From Salinimicrobium soli (GTDB taxonomy: Bacteria; Bacteroidota; Bacteroidia; Flavobacteriales; Flavobacteriaceae): a stretch of DNA of 64,000 bases. The notes below the pieces were generated by a model. That model was not told the origin of the DNA. It ran no database searches and saw nothing but the letters and a program-made list of their open reading frames with translations. A program made the translations under genes and the position numbers. Positions 27,001-34,303 of this stretch are shown here, piece after piece (position 1 is the first letter of the stretch; each line of letters opens with the position of its first letter). The stretch spans positions 1,169,962 to 1,233,961 of the forward strand of contig NZ_JBLUWW010000001.1 in assembly GCF_048323655.1 (NCBI RefSeq), written 5' to 3'.

Positions 27001-27657
27001 AATGCCTTGATCAGGGACATTCAGCAAAACCTGGCGATGATCACCAGTCATGGTAAAAGGGCAGATGCAATTGTGAAAGGAATGTTGCAGCACAGCAGGG
27101 CCAGTACAGGTCAGAAGGAGCCGGTAGATCTGAACAAACTGGTAGAAGAATTCCTGAGATTGGCTTATCATGGCTTTAGGAATAAGTACAAAAATTTTCA
27201 GGTTGAGATCGAGACCCATTATGATGGAGAACTTAGGAAAGTGAGAGCCGTGCCTCAGGATATTGGACGGGTTCTTATAAACCTGCTTACCAATGCTCTT
27301 CATGCCTTACATGTAAAACAAGTGAACGGCCAGGAACAAAATGGAGGATTCCGGCCTCAACTTTCAATTTATACCGAAGCACTGGTGAATCAGGCCGAAA
27401 TTAGGATTGTAGACAACGGTACCGGTATTCCGCAGCACATACAACACAAGATCTTTCAGCCATTTTTCAGTACCAAGCCTTCAGGAGAAGGAACGGGATT
27501 AGGACTTTCTTTGTCATTTGACATCATAAAGACCCATGGTGGAGAACTCAGTTTTGAAACTGAAGAAGGAAAGGGATCAGTATTCAGGATCCTGCTTCCT
27601 ATGGTTGAAAAAGATGACAGGAAAGATGAAGTTTCCAAAAGCTCTGAAAAAGCCTGA
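24019..27657 (+). CDS. Two-propeller membrane histidine kinase (Reg_prop / Y_Y_Y / HisKA / HATPase)
   Basis: 1212 residues. The N-terminus is a lipoprotein-type signal (LLLLAC, Cys21). Residues about 85-760 contain 14 repeats of the LWFGT-x-GG-x-x-x-Y-D-G type, enough for two seven-bladed propellers as in hybrid two-component sensors of Bacteroidota. A Y_Y_Y domain (about 805-880), one membrane segment (about 880-902), a coiled coil, a HisKA domain with the H box GVAHEIQNP (His959) and a HATPase domain (N box LINLLTNALHAL, G1 VDNGTGIP, G2 GEGTGLGLSL) follow. It ends there: no receiver or AraC domain, so it is a classic kinase, not an HTCS fusion. The ligand is unknown. It sits between ftsZ and yqeY with no response regulator nearby. 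Confidence 0.92.
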   Translation: MKKGAGITLLQSILLFLLLACTSGEEEQYHEFELVQPIAAPQVVQPGDFEVNDLASFPPPRSVLLKNRPAPKRSEADHHFSMKNFNTGDGLAMSSLLCGFKDKDGNLWFGTNGNGVSMYNGKNFITFSSSYGLIHNYIHTVQQDKAGNLWFGTYGGASKYDGTHFINYTTADGLIDNDVHQILEDSKGSIWFATIKGISRYDPGADQFISYGKSTGLTNVFIDDILEDKAGNLWFSGNGGVYLYDPAADAAGSKAFTDLSNNLKLKGVVVNDLMEDSKGNFWIATEKFVCIYDRDSEEVSVFNTANGLVDDFVYSSTEDRNGNIWIGTKGGVSKYSPVTDTFMNLTTENGLTDNTVRNITEDKAGSLWFGTYGGGLNKFDGESVVEYREKEGASWKAVYAIAEDKKGDLWFSPADGGIVQMKRGKNPGQKSHFINYTTAQGLPDNTFLNMVEDHAGNMWYGSEKGLCRFDGKRFSIFTKDQGLPDDDIGALTLDSNGNLWIGTFEGGVSLFNGRSFTNFSTTQGLAHKTVWDILEDRDGVIWVATRGGLTRYDGNRIMNFYEEQGLSDNKLSKVFQDSRGNLLIGTWGGGLSVIRKEKLEKLNSEQVFQDDYSLFEKFTTTNGLSNDVIYSILEDEKGNIILGTNLGFTLIKGGIRDGAEIGGSGIENYNEKTGYPIKDVSNNFSMIKDREGKFWVGTGDKFLGFDYAHVIRDSVPTPLFLQKLKIRNKEISWHSLDWTRNKEVISPGIGEPAFKANELLIFGKQLNKKERDTMVSNFKKVKFSGVRPFYPIPEDLVLPFSQNDIDIEFVGVETSRPFLVEYQYKLEDYDDNWSPVTFTSLASYGNLPEGNYTFRVKARNPNGFWSEPVDYPLEVRPPWYRSWYAYVMYVFLFLVMLYFVDRYQRNRVLFEARQKAIKRELLHAHEIEEAYKELKATQAQLIHAEKMASLGELTAGVAHEIQNPLNFVTNFSEVSKDLLEEAKGEIEKGNLEEANALIRDIQQNLAMITSHGKRADAIVKGMLQHSRASTGQKEPVDLNKLVEEFLRLAYHGFRNKYKNFQVEIETHYDGELRKVRAVPQDIGRVLINLLTNALHALHVKQVNGQEQNGGFRPQLSIYTEALVNQAEIRIVDNGTGIPQHIQHKIFQPFFSTKPSGEGTGLGLSLSFDIIKTHGGELSFETEEGKGSVFRILLPMVEKDDRKDEVSKSSEKA

Positions 27658-27723
27658 TTTTTTGCTGGAGCTTTGCACTGCTCCCTTTTCCTGATTATCT
27701 TCGCATTTAACAAATTTCGAGAT

Positions 27724-28176
27724 ATGAGTCTACAGGAAAAAGTAATGACCGAAATGAAGGCCGCCATGCGCGCCAAAGATACCATTAAACTGGAAGCCCT
27801 TAGGGCAGTCAAAAGTGCCATTTTACTGGCTCAAACTGAAAGTGCCGGTAAAGATGGCCTTTCTGAAGATGATGAGCTAAAACTACTTCAAAAGCTGGTG
27901 AAGCAGCGAAGAGAGAGTGCAGCAATTTATACTGAACAGGGCAGGGCAGATCTGGCACAACCGGAGATCGACCAGGCTTTGGTGATACAGAGCTTTCTTC
28001 CTGAGCAGATGAGTGAAGAGGAGATCGAGAAAAAAGTAGAAGAGATCATTCAGCGCACCGGAGCCAGCGGAATGCAGGATATGGGAAAAGTAATGGGGGT
28101 AGCTTCCAAAGAACTGGCGGGAAAAGCTGACGGGAAGACTATTTCAAATATTGTAAAGCAAAAGCTATCAAAATAA
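27724..28176 (+). CDS. yqeY: GatB/YqeY-domain protein
   Basis: A small helical protein of 150 residues with the YqeY family beginning MSLQEKVMTEMKAAMRAKD, the LxxLRxxKSAI segment, LVKQRRESAAIY and the C-terminal GMGKVM-like MQDMGKVMGVASKELAGKADGK. It resembles the tRNA-binding tail domain of GatB; a role in tRNA amidation is often suggested but unproven for stand-alone proteins. The ATG at 27724 is preferred over one 51 bp upstream because the family sequence begins there. In many flavobacteria this gene directly follows ftsZ. Confidence 0.9.
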   Translation: MSLQEKVMTEMKAAMRAKDTIKLEALRAVKSAILLAQTESAGKDGLSEDDELKLLQKLVKQRRESAAIYTEQGRADLAQPEIDQALVIQSFLPEQMSEEEIEKKVEEIIQRTGASGMQDMGKVMGVASKELAGKADGKTISNIVKQKLSK

Positions 28177-28181
28177 TCTTA

Positions 28182-28230
28182 GCTGCAAATTTCCTTGGGT
28201 TTGAAAGATCTTTTTAGTTAAATTTGCAGC
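28182..28230. repeat. 11-bp inverted repeat around the tRNA promoter
   Basis: GCTGCAAATTT (28182-28192) and its exact complement AAATTTGCAGC (28220-28230) are separated by 27 bp. The right arm contains most of the tRNA -7 element, and the left arm starts 6 bp after the yqeY stop. In the yqeY mRNA it could form a stem. Confidence 0.6.
28195..28226 (+). promoter_or_regulatory. tRNA-Arg promoter
   Basis: TTG (28195-28197) and TAAATTTG (28219-28226) with a 21-bp spacer fit the Bacteroidota consensus. Transcription would begin about 5 bp before the mature tRNA end. Confidence 0.55.
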
Positions 28231-28237
28231 CAATCAA

Positions 28238-28311
28238 GGCTCCGTGGCGCAACTGAATAGCGCATCAGATTTCGGCTCTGAGGGTTGCAGGTTTGAATCC
28301 TGCCGGGGTCA
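28238..28311 (+). tRNA. tRNA-Arg, anticodon TCG
   Basis: 74 nt folding into a full cloverleaf: acceptor GGCTCCG/CGGGGTC (with two G-U pairs), D stem GCGC/GCGC, anticodon stem TCAGA/TCTGA around loop TTTCGGC (anticodon TCG, reading CGA-family arginine codons), variable GGGTT, T stem GCAGG/CCTGC with loop TTTGAAT, discriminator A. CCA is not encoded and is added after transcription. A terminator hairpin follows at once. Confidence 0.93.
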
Positions 28312-28317
28312 CTTAAA
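28296..28317 (+). repeat. Direct repeat copy 1: tRNA-Arg 3' end
   Basis: 22 bp covering the end of the T loop, the T-stem 3' arm, the acceptor 3' arm and the bases just after the tRNA; identical to 28470-28491. Both copies are followed by a near-identical hairpin. The layout resembles an attachment-site duplication or a tRNA tail duplication. Confidence 0.85.
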
Positions 28318-28323
28318 GCAGAA

Positions 28324-28352
28324 AATCCGCACGAAAGTGTGGATTTTTTTTG
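28324..28352 (+). terminator. Terminator after tRNA-Arg
   Basis: AATCCGCAC GAAA GTGTGGATT forms a stem with a GAAA tetraloop and one G-U pair, followed by a run of eight Ts. Confidence 0.85.
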
Positions 28353-28469
28353 TTTTCTGAAGAAGCCGAACTTGTTCGAGGCTTCGAAAGAAAATGAAAA
28401 AATAACCCCGACTGAAAGGAGGGGGTGATTTTCTATTTTCAGGAGGGAACACCAGGGCAAGGCGCAGCC

Positions 28470-28491
28470 AATCCTGCCGGGGTCACTTAAA
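28470..28491 (+). repeat. Direct repeat copy 2: tRNA-Arg 3' end fragment
   Basis: Exact 22-bp copy of 28296-28317, 174 bp downstream, without a functional 5' half of a tRNA before it; only a short GGCGCAG resemblance to the D-arm precedes. It is a tRNA remnant or attachment-site-like scar. Confidence 0.85.
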
Positions 28492-28496
28492 ATAAA

Positions 28497-28526
28497 AAAT
28501 CCGCACGAAAGTGCGGATTTTTTATT
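28497..28526 (+). terminator. Second copy of the tRNA terminator
   Basis: AATCCGCAC GAAA GTGCGGATT followed by a T-run; differs from the first copy by one stem base (T to C), which turns the G-U pair into G-C. Confidence 0.8.
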
Positions 28527-28628
28527 TTAAAAGCTGACCGTCCTTAAAATTTCTATTGTTCGAAGTCCATATCCAAACTTCAGAATTGGAAAATTGATCC
28601 TGATTCTTAAATTATGAATATTGAATTC

Positions 28629-28760
28629 TTAAGAGCTTGTAATATAGCTCAATGATACCAGGAAAATAAAAAACGCCACCACCAGGAGCCGGTCCTGCCA
28701 TTTTGTGAATTTTTGTCTTCTTATTCTTTTCCTTGCGGGATGTTGTTTGTAGGTACTCAT
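28629..28760 (-). CDS. Small single-span membrane protein (43 aa), unrecognised
   Basis: A short frame with ATG at 28760 and TAA at 28629. The product has a basic, hydrophilic first half (MSTYKQHPARKRIRRQKF) and one hydrophobic segment (about residues 26-40), with Lys/Arg before the membrane as expected for an N-in protein. It lies alone in a region otherwise without genes. The coding pattern looks real (charged start, coherent membrane helix), but there is no obvious ribosome binding site and I do not recognise the family. Confidence 0.5.
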   Translation of the reverse strand: MSTYKQHPARKRIRRQKFTKWQDRLLVVAFFIFLVSLSYITSS

Positions 28761-28904
28761 CTCAAAAGATTTAGATTGCTACTTAGTTAGCTTCTAATTT
28801 CTTTTCCAACAATTTTTCTTCAATTAAGGCATTTTAACCGATTTTGGCAAAGTTTTAACGTTAAAATCCTGACACAGGTGACCTTGATCAGGTAAAGAGA
28901 AGCC
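28761..28904. other. Intergenic, nothing recognised
   Basis: AT-rich spacer between the small membrane protein gene and the end of the secreted hydrolase gene. The segment TTTTAACGTTAAAA (28853-28866) is a perfect palindrome and could be a regulator site, without further support. Confidence 0.35.
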
Positions 28905-29807
28905 TTACAAACTCTTCAAAAAATCGGAAATTGCATCGAAATATTCCACTTTTGCGTCAAGCCATCCGTAGTGTCGGGTTTGAGGAAGAATGATCAACTT
29001 TGAATTGGGAAGGACGTCATGTGCAGTTTGTGGAATTTCCAGTCCCACAATATCTTCAGCTCCGTTTATTATGAGTACCGGTTTTGTAAAATCCTTCATG
29101 TCCCCTTTTGTATCGAACTTTTTTTGTTGAAGGTCATCCCAGATCATTGAACTAATACGAGTGTTGACTTGTGTGAGCCGTTCAGCTATTTCCGGAATAT
29201 GTTTCCTGTCGAACACATAGGCGGGAGCTAGGAATTCTCCCCTCTTTAAGAGAGTGGCGTGGGTATTATCTCCGGTAGCGATCTTAATTCTGTAGTATTG
29301 TAAGGAATCCCTTTCTATAGGTGTGAGTGCTGTGGAGATGTCCAAATCAGAAAGTATCGAGAGGTCCATACCGCCTGAAGATGACTGGATCATCGCTTTA
29401 ACCCTTTCCGGATATTTGGCAGCATATGCATAAGCAAGCATGCCACCGAAGGAGTGGCCAAGGATCGTCCATTTTTCCAGGTTCAAATGTTTCCGAAGGC
29501 TTTCCAGATCTTGGACGAGCAGATCCATGGTCATAGAAGCGGCATCAATTTTTGCCATTTTTGACAGCCCGGTGCCTCGTTGATCATAGAGAATTGTTTG
29601 GCGGTCTTTGGCCAAATCTTTTGCGAGGTTTTCAAAGCCATTGCTACTCATTCCGGGCCCACCATTGATGATAAGCAGAGGTTCTCCCATCCCAAAAAGG
29701 CGAAAATGCACTGTGTGTCCATCGGCTTCGATAAAATGGCTTTCCTGTGCCCAAAACACCTGCGGAAGAAAAAGAACAATAAAATTAAGAAGTCTCAAAA
29801 AGGTCAT
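28905..29807 (-). CDS. Secreted alpha/beta hydrolase, prolyl-iminopeptidase-like (S33)
   Basis: 300 residues with a signal peptide (about 1-20, cleavage near FWAQ). The mature enzyme shows the oxyanion motif NGGPG (HGGPG in most S33 peptidases), YDQRGTG, the nucleophile elbow GHSFGG, the acid in INGAEDIVGLE and the histidine in TRHYGWLD. NGGPG plus DQRGTG is the proline iminopeptidase pattern, so release of N-terminal proline or other residues from peptides in the periplasm or outside is plausible; an esterase role is the alternative. It lies 13 bp after selO on the same strand. Confidence 0.87.
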   Translation of the reverse strand: MTFLRLLNFIVLFLPQVFWAQESHFIEADGHTVHFRLFGMGEPLLIINGGPGMSSNGFENLAKDLAKDRQTILYDQRGTGLSKMAKIDAASMTMDLLVQDLESLRKHLNLEKWTILGHSFGGMLAYAYAAKYPERVKAMIQSSSGGMDLSILSDLDISTALTPIERDSLQYYRIKIATGDNTHATLLKRGEFLAPAYVFDRKHIPEIAERLTQVNTRISSMIWDDLQQKKFDTKGDMKDFTKPVLIINGAEDIVGLEIPQTAHDVLPNSKLIILPQTRHYGWLDAKVEYFDAISDFLKSL

Positions 29808-29820
29808 TTTTTAATGGTAT

Positions 29821-31374
29821 TTAGGAACTACAGGATAACATGGAGCAACCGGCTTTTTTCTCTGCCCATTCAGGTCTTTTCTTAACAAGGTCATCAAAAC
29901 CTTCATTGGCATACGGGCTTTTCATCGCTTCCTGCAGCCTGTTGAAAAATTGCTGATTTCCATTCTCGAGCTCATCTATCGCCTGGTGAAGCAGGTAATT
30001 CCGTAGAATAATGCGCGGATTGTTACGGTTCATGATGGCTGCGGAAGTATTTCGGTCGATAGAATTCTTCCGAAGTCTATTTTTATACTTATGAATAAGA
30101 CTTAGAAAATCAGCTTTTTCCGAAGGATCCGGCTCCCGGTAAAAAACAGGATCAAAAAGCTCGAAAACGACATTTTCATCTGTTTCAGAAGAAATTTCAG
30201 CAAGTTTTCGGTAAAACAAGGTCATATCAGGTTGAATTTCAGAAAGTACCTTTTCGAATTCTGAAATAAGTTCTTTATCCTCTTTGTTTACCCTGTCCAA
30301 TCCTAATTTTTTTCCCATCATTCCGTAGTAAGCATTCCAGAAAGTGGCCTCATAACTGTTCAAAGCCTCTTCCAGGGGCTCCAGGTCCTCAAACAGCAGA
30401 GAAAGAGCATTGGCTAGTTTACCGAGGTTCCAATAAGCTACTGAAGGTTGATTCCCGAAAGCATATCTCCGGCCCGGCAGGTCTGTAGTGTTCGGAGTAA
30501 ATTGATGATCGTAATTATCCATGAAGGAGAAGGGGCCATAATCAATAGTAAGGCCCAGAATAGACATATTATCTGTATTCATGACGCCGTGCACGAATCC
30601 TACCCTTTGCCACTCGACCATCAAAAAAGCAGTTTTTTGGACTATTTCTTTAAACCATTCCAGGATCTTATTTTCTCCTGAAAGATGAGGGTGGTGCCGA
30701 TCAATCGTCCAGTGGGCTAATTTTTCCAGATTTGGAAGATCGCGTTGGGCGGCCAGTAACTCGAAATTTCCGAAGCGAAGGAAACTTGGAGCAACCCGGC
30801 TCACTATTGCACCGGGTTCATATTCGGGATGGCCGTCATAGAACATATCCCGCAAAACCTTTTCTCCGGTTGCAACCAAAGAAAGAGCGCGGGTGGTGGG
30901 AACTCCCAGGTGGAACATGGCTTCACTGATCAAAAATTCCCTTACAGAAGATCGCAAAACAGCCCGCCCGTCTGCACGCCGGGAGTAGGCGGTGGGACCG
31001 GCACCCTTCAGTTGGAGCTCAAAAATGCCTTTTTTGGAAGTTAACTCCCCGAGATTGATCGCCCGACCATCTCCCAGCTGTCCGGCCCAGGTCCCAAATT
31101 GGTGACCGGCATAAGAGGACGCATAAGGATACATACTTTCGGTAAGTTTATTACCCGCCAGGATTTTCACATCCTCTTCGTCCGGAGCATCCAGGTCCAG
31201 ATCTTTAGCGAGTTCTTCTGACCACCCTATGAGACGCGGTTGTGGAACCGGAGTGGGTTCGGCTTTGCTGTAAAGCATTCCGGGAGTTTGTCGGGGAGTT
31301 CGATCTCCGCTATCGTCGCCCGGGAATCGGTCAGTAAAGTCAGTTGAAAATATTTTTTTATGTAGTGCAGTCAT
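29821..31374 (-). CDS. selO: Protein adenylyltransferase SelO (YdiU/UPF0061)
   Basis: A pseudokinase-fold enzyme that transfers AMP to Ser, Thr or Tyr of target proteins and is linked to redox stress in other bacteria. The 517 residues include the N-terminal TPGMLYSKAEPTPVPQP region, QLKGAGPTAYSRRADGRAVL (ATP-binding part), REFLISEAMFHLGVPTTRAL, and the metal-binding GVMNTDNMSILGLTIDYGPF. The extreme C-terminus CSS carries the conserved cysteine that is selenocysteine in eukaryotic SelO; here it is TGT/TGC-type cysteine, not TGA. Probably co-transcribed with the downstream hydrolase. Confidence 0.95.
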   Translation of the reverse strand: MTALHKKIFSTDFTDRFPGDDSGDRTPRQTPGMLYSKAEPTPVPQPRLIGWSEELAKDLDLDAPDEEDVKILAGNKLTESMYPYASSYAGHQFGTWAGQLGDGRAINLGELTSKKGIFELQLKGAGPTAYSRRADGRAVLRSSVREFLISEAMFHLGVPTTRALSLVATGEKVLRDMFYDGHPEYEPGAIVSRVAPSFLRFGNFELLAAQRDLPNLEKLAHWTIDRHHPHLSGENKILEWFKEIVQKTAFLMVEWQRVGFVHGVMNTDNMSILGLTIDYGPFSFMDNYDHQFTPNTTDLPGRRYAFGNQPSVAYWNLGKLANALSLLFEDLEPLEEALNSYEATFWNAYYGMMGKKLGLDRVNKEDKELISEFEKVLSEIQPDMTLFYRKLAEISSETDENVVFELFDPVFYREPDPSEKADFLSLIHKYKNRLRKNSIDRNTSAAIMNRNNPRIILRNYLLHQAIDELENGNQQFFNRLQEAMKSPYANEGFDDLVKKRPEWAEKKAGCSMLSCSS

Positions 31375-31682
31375 TATACAGGATCTTCTACTAAGGCGTC
31401 AAGGATGGTACCAAATTACGGTTAAAACTGAAAATACTAACGGAAATGAAAAAAGGTCTCATTCCTTGTAATGATTTTCTTTCTGAAAAGGGTCATGATG
31501 GGATTTCCCTGTGCATTTTATCTTCTGAACCTGCATTTTACAGATTTTACTGTCAGAATCTTCTTTAGAAAATTAACACCTGCTTAGTGTATGGTGACTT
31601 TAAAAGTTAAACCTGAATTAAAGTTCTTCTATGGTTGCATCAACCGTATTATTTTTAGAAAAAATCTGAAAAAGAAAATGTT
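31375..31682. other. Divergent intergenic region, 308 bp
   Basis: Separates selO (minus) from an unrecognised gene (plus). No exact TAnnTTTG element was found for either gene; TATTATTTTTAG before the plus gene and GTAATTTGG before selO are one or two bases off. A 40-codon frame at 31446-31568 has no supporting features. Confidence 0.35.
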
Positions 31683-32045
31683 ATGATCACCTATCAAAGC
31701 CGGAACCAAATCCAAACCGACCTACGCAGAATGCTGCCTCATCAGATAGAGGAGTGCAGAGAGTGTGATGAATTGCCAGCCACACTTGAACAGTTAATTA
31801 AACACAATTTTCAGGCGAAATTTGTGTGCTATAACAAGAAGAGCGACACCATTGAAGTGGGTGTTGAAAAACAGGAAGCAGTAGATTCTTATCCTGAGAT
31901 CACTGTACATAAATTCTCACTGGACGAAGCAGTAGCAAAATTGTCCAATACGTTCAGGAATAAAGAGCAGGATCTTCGGTTCTATGGAAGATTGCTAGCC
32001 AGACAAAGTTCTGAAGGACCAATTGAAGACGTTGTGCTGGTCTAG
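31683..32045 (+). CDS. Hypothetical protein, 120 aa
   Basis: I do not recognise a family. The product is soluble, without signal peptide or membrane segment, has a C-x-x-C-like pair near the start (E-C-R-E-C-D-E, about residues 24-29) and a mixed alpha/beta pattern ending in a hydrophobic VVLV. It is followed by a strong terminator and is therefore probably monocistronic. The 308-bp divergent upstream region suggests its own promoter. Confidence 0.7.
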   Translation: MITYQSRNQIQTDLRRMLPHQIEECRECDELPATLEQLIKHNFQAKFVCYNKKSDTIEVGVEKQEAVDSYPEITVHKFSLDEAVAKLSNTFRNKEQDLRFYGRLLARQSSEGPIEDVVLV

Positions 32046-32067
32046 TTCAGAATAAAGAAATTGCCCC

Positions 32068-32106
32068 GAAAAAAGCCTTTTGATCCTGTCAAAAGGCTTT
32101 TTCTTT
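32068..32106 (+). terminator. Terminator after the hypothetical gene
   Basis: AAAAGCCTTTTGA and TCAAAAGGCTTTT pair perfectly around a 5-nt loop and run into TCTTTTG. It lies about 25 bp after the stop and before tex. Confidence 0.85.
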
Positions 32107-32148
32107 TGCTTGTTCTTTTATCTTTGGGACTCAAAATCTTCAGCTTTT

Positions 32149-34275
32149 ATGACTATTTCAGATTTCATTATTTCCCGCACCGGATTACAAGAAAAGAGTG
32201 TAGAAAATACACTCTCATTGTTAGAGCAGGATGCGACTATTCCTTTTATAGCCAGGTACAGAAAAGAAATGACCGGGAAATTGCTGGAGGTTCAAATAGA
32301 AAGTATTGTAAAAGCAAAGGCAGAATTTGAAGAGCTGGAGAAGCGCAAAAAGACGATCCTTAAAGCGATTTCTGAACAGGAAGAGCTCACGGAAGAACTG
32401 GAACAAAAAATAACTTCTGCCAAAGATCTGGTTCAGCTGGAGGACCTTTACCTGCCTTACAAGAAGAAAAGAAAGACCAGGGCCGATGCCGCCCGGGAGA
32501 AAGGATTGGAGCCCCTGGCTAAAATATTAATGGCCCAAAATTCCACTGACTTTGTAGGAAGCGCAAAAAAGTATGTGGGAAAAGAAGTGGCTTCTGTTGA
32601 AGAGGCGATAGAGGGAGCCAAAGACATTGCGGCAGAATGGATCAACGAACATTCAGGGGTGAGAAATAAGTTGAGAACCCTGTATAAATTGAGGGCGGTG
32701 GTTTCTTCCGAAGTCATAAAAAAGAAATCCGAAGAGGAGGAAGCTCAGAAGTACAGGATCTATTTTGATTGGGAGGAGCCGTTAAAAAATATCTCTTCTC
32801 ACCGGTTATTAGCTATGTTAAGAGCTAGCAACGAAGGGTTCATTCGTTTAAAGGTGTTTGTAGATGAAGAAAAAGCGGAGGAATTGACCTCCAAATATAT
32901 TATAAAACCCGGCAACAATGCCTGTACAGCCTATGTGGAGGAAGCTCTTCGGGACAGTTTGAAGCGCCTGCTTTTTCCGGCTTTGTCAAATGAAGCATTA
33001 AGCCGAGCCAAAGAAAAAGCCGATGAAGAAGCAATTAAAGTTTTTGCCAGTAATTTGCGTCAGCTGCTTTTGGCGCCACCGCTTGGTTCGAAACGTATTT
33101 TAGCCCTGGATCCCGGCTTTAGATCTGGTTGTAAACTTGTTTGCCTGGACGAAAATGGAGAGCTGCAGCACAACGAGACTATTTATCCGCACCCGCCACA
33201 AAAAGAGATTGCCCTGGCTTCAAAAAAGTTGAAATCGCTGGTAAATGCACATAACATTGAAGCTATTGCCATAGGAAACGGAACGGCTTCAAGGGAGACT
33301 GAGTTTTTTATTAAAAAGATCCCGTTCGATCGGGAGGTACAGGTGTTTGCAGTAAATGAGGCTGGTGCTTCGGTATATTCAGCTTCTAAAATTGCCCGGG
33401 CAGAATTTCCGAATTACGATATTACCGTGAGAGGTGCTGTTTCTATTGGCCGCCGGCTGGCCGATCCCTTAGCTGAACTGGTAAAGATCGATCCAAAATC
33501 CATTGGGGTGGGGCAATACCAGCATGATGTGGACCAGGTAAAGCTGAAAAACGAACTTGACAGGGTAGTAGAGAGTTGTGTTAACATGATCGGGGTGAAC
33601 GTCAATACAGCCAGTGCTGCCTTGCTGGCCTATGTCTCCGGAATTGGTCCTGCTTTAGCTGATAATATCGTCGCCTATCGGGCTGATAATGGAAATTTCA
33701 CTTCGAGGCAAGAGTTGTTGAAGGTGCCCAGATTGGGTGCCAAAGCATTTGAACAGGCTGCAGGCTTTCTGAAGGTTCCGGAATCTGAAAATCCTTTGGA
33801 TAATTCTGCCGTGCATCCTGAAAGCTACGGAATAGTAGAAGAGATGGCCGAAGATCTTAATGTTGCAGTAAAAGATCTTATTGGCAATGAAGAACTGCTG
33901 AAAAAGATCGACCTCAAAAATTACATTTCTGAAGAAGTAGGACTTCCTACACTGACTGATATAATTTCTGAATTGAAAAAGCCGGGAGTTGATCCCAGAA
34001 AACCGGCCAAGGTTTTCGAATTTGATCCCAATGTGAAGAAGATAACGGACCTCAAACCCGGAATGAAATTACCGGGAATAGTCAATAACATTACGAACTT
34101 TGGATGTTTTGTGGATATCGGGATCAAAGAAAGCGGACTTGTACATATCTCCAAACTGGCAAACGAGTTTGTGAGTGATGTGAATTCTGTGGTTAAGCTA
34201 CATCAACATGTGAAGGTAACTGTGCTGGAAGTGGATGAGCAACGCAAACGGATCCAGTTGTCGATGATCGATTAG
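32149..34275 (+). CDS. tex: Tex-family RNA-binding transcription accessory protein
   Basis: 708 residues when started at the ATG at 32149 (MTISDFI); an in-frame ATG 69 bp upstream would lie inside the preceding terminator and add an unrelated hydrophobic stretch. Domains in order: N-terminal helical Tex domain, YqgF-like RNase H fold (ILALDPGFRSGCKL), helix-hairpin-helix pair (TASAALLAYVSGIGPALADNI, VPRLGAKAFEQ) and a C-terminal S1 domain (GIVNNITNFGCFVDIG...GLVHIS). Tex homologues bind nucleic acid and affect transcription and virulence gene expression, and may link transcription with translation. Confidence 0.95.
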   Translation: MTISDFIISRTGLQEKSVENTLSLLEQDATIPFIARYRKEMTGKLLEVQIESIVKAKAEFEELEKRKKTILKAISEQEELTEELEQKITSAKDLVQLEDLYLPYKKKRKTRADAAREKGLEPLAKILMAQNSTDFVGSAKKYVGKEVASVEEAIEGAKDIAAEWINEHSGVRNKLRTLYKLRAVVSSEVIKKKSEEEEAQKYRIYFDWEEPLKNISSHRLLAMLRASNEGFIRLKVFVDEEKAEELTSKYIIKPGNNACTAYVEEALRDSLKRLLFPALSNEALSRAKEKADEEAIKVFASNLRQLLLAPPLGSKRILALDPGFRSGCKLVCLDENGELQHNETIYPHPPQKEIALASKKLKSLVNAHNIEAIAIGNGTASRETEFFIKKIPFDREVQVFAVNEAGASVYSASKIARAEFPNYDITVRGAVSIGRRLADPLAELVKIDPKSIGVGQYQHDVDQVKLKNELDRVVESCVNMIGVNVNTASAALLAYVSGIGPALADNIVAYRADNGNFTSRQELLKVPRLGAKAFEQAAGFLKVPESENPLDNSAVHPESYGIVEEMAEDLNVAVKDLIGNEELLKKIDLKNYISEEVGLPTLTDIISELKKPGVDPRKPAKVFEFDPNVKKITDLKPGMKLPGIVNNITNFGCFVDIGIKESGLVHISKLANEFVSDVNSVVKLHQHVKVTVLEVDEQRKRIQLSMID

Positions 34276-34303
34276 GCTGAAATCCTAAAGAAGAAAAGGA
34301 AAA

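Noticed and set aside
28218..28460. 80-codon frame on the minus strand over the tRNA
   Set aside because: It is the antisense of tRNA-Arg and its tail; the predicted peptide is the kind of false frame commonly produced by tRNA genes.
29821..29832. Selenocysteine codon in selO
   Set aside because: The penultimate region encodes ordinary Cys (CSS end) and the only in-frame stop is the normal terminal one.
31446..31568. 40-codon frame starting MKKGLIP
   Set aside because: No membrane segment, signal peptide, promoter or terminator belongs to it; length is within chance expectation for AT-rich DNA.
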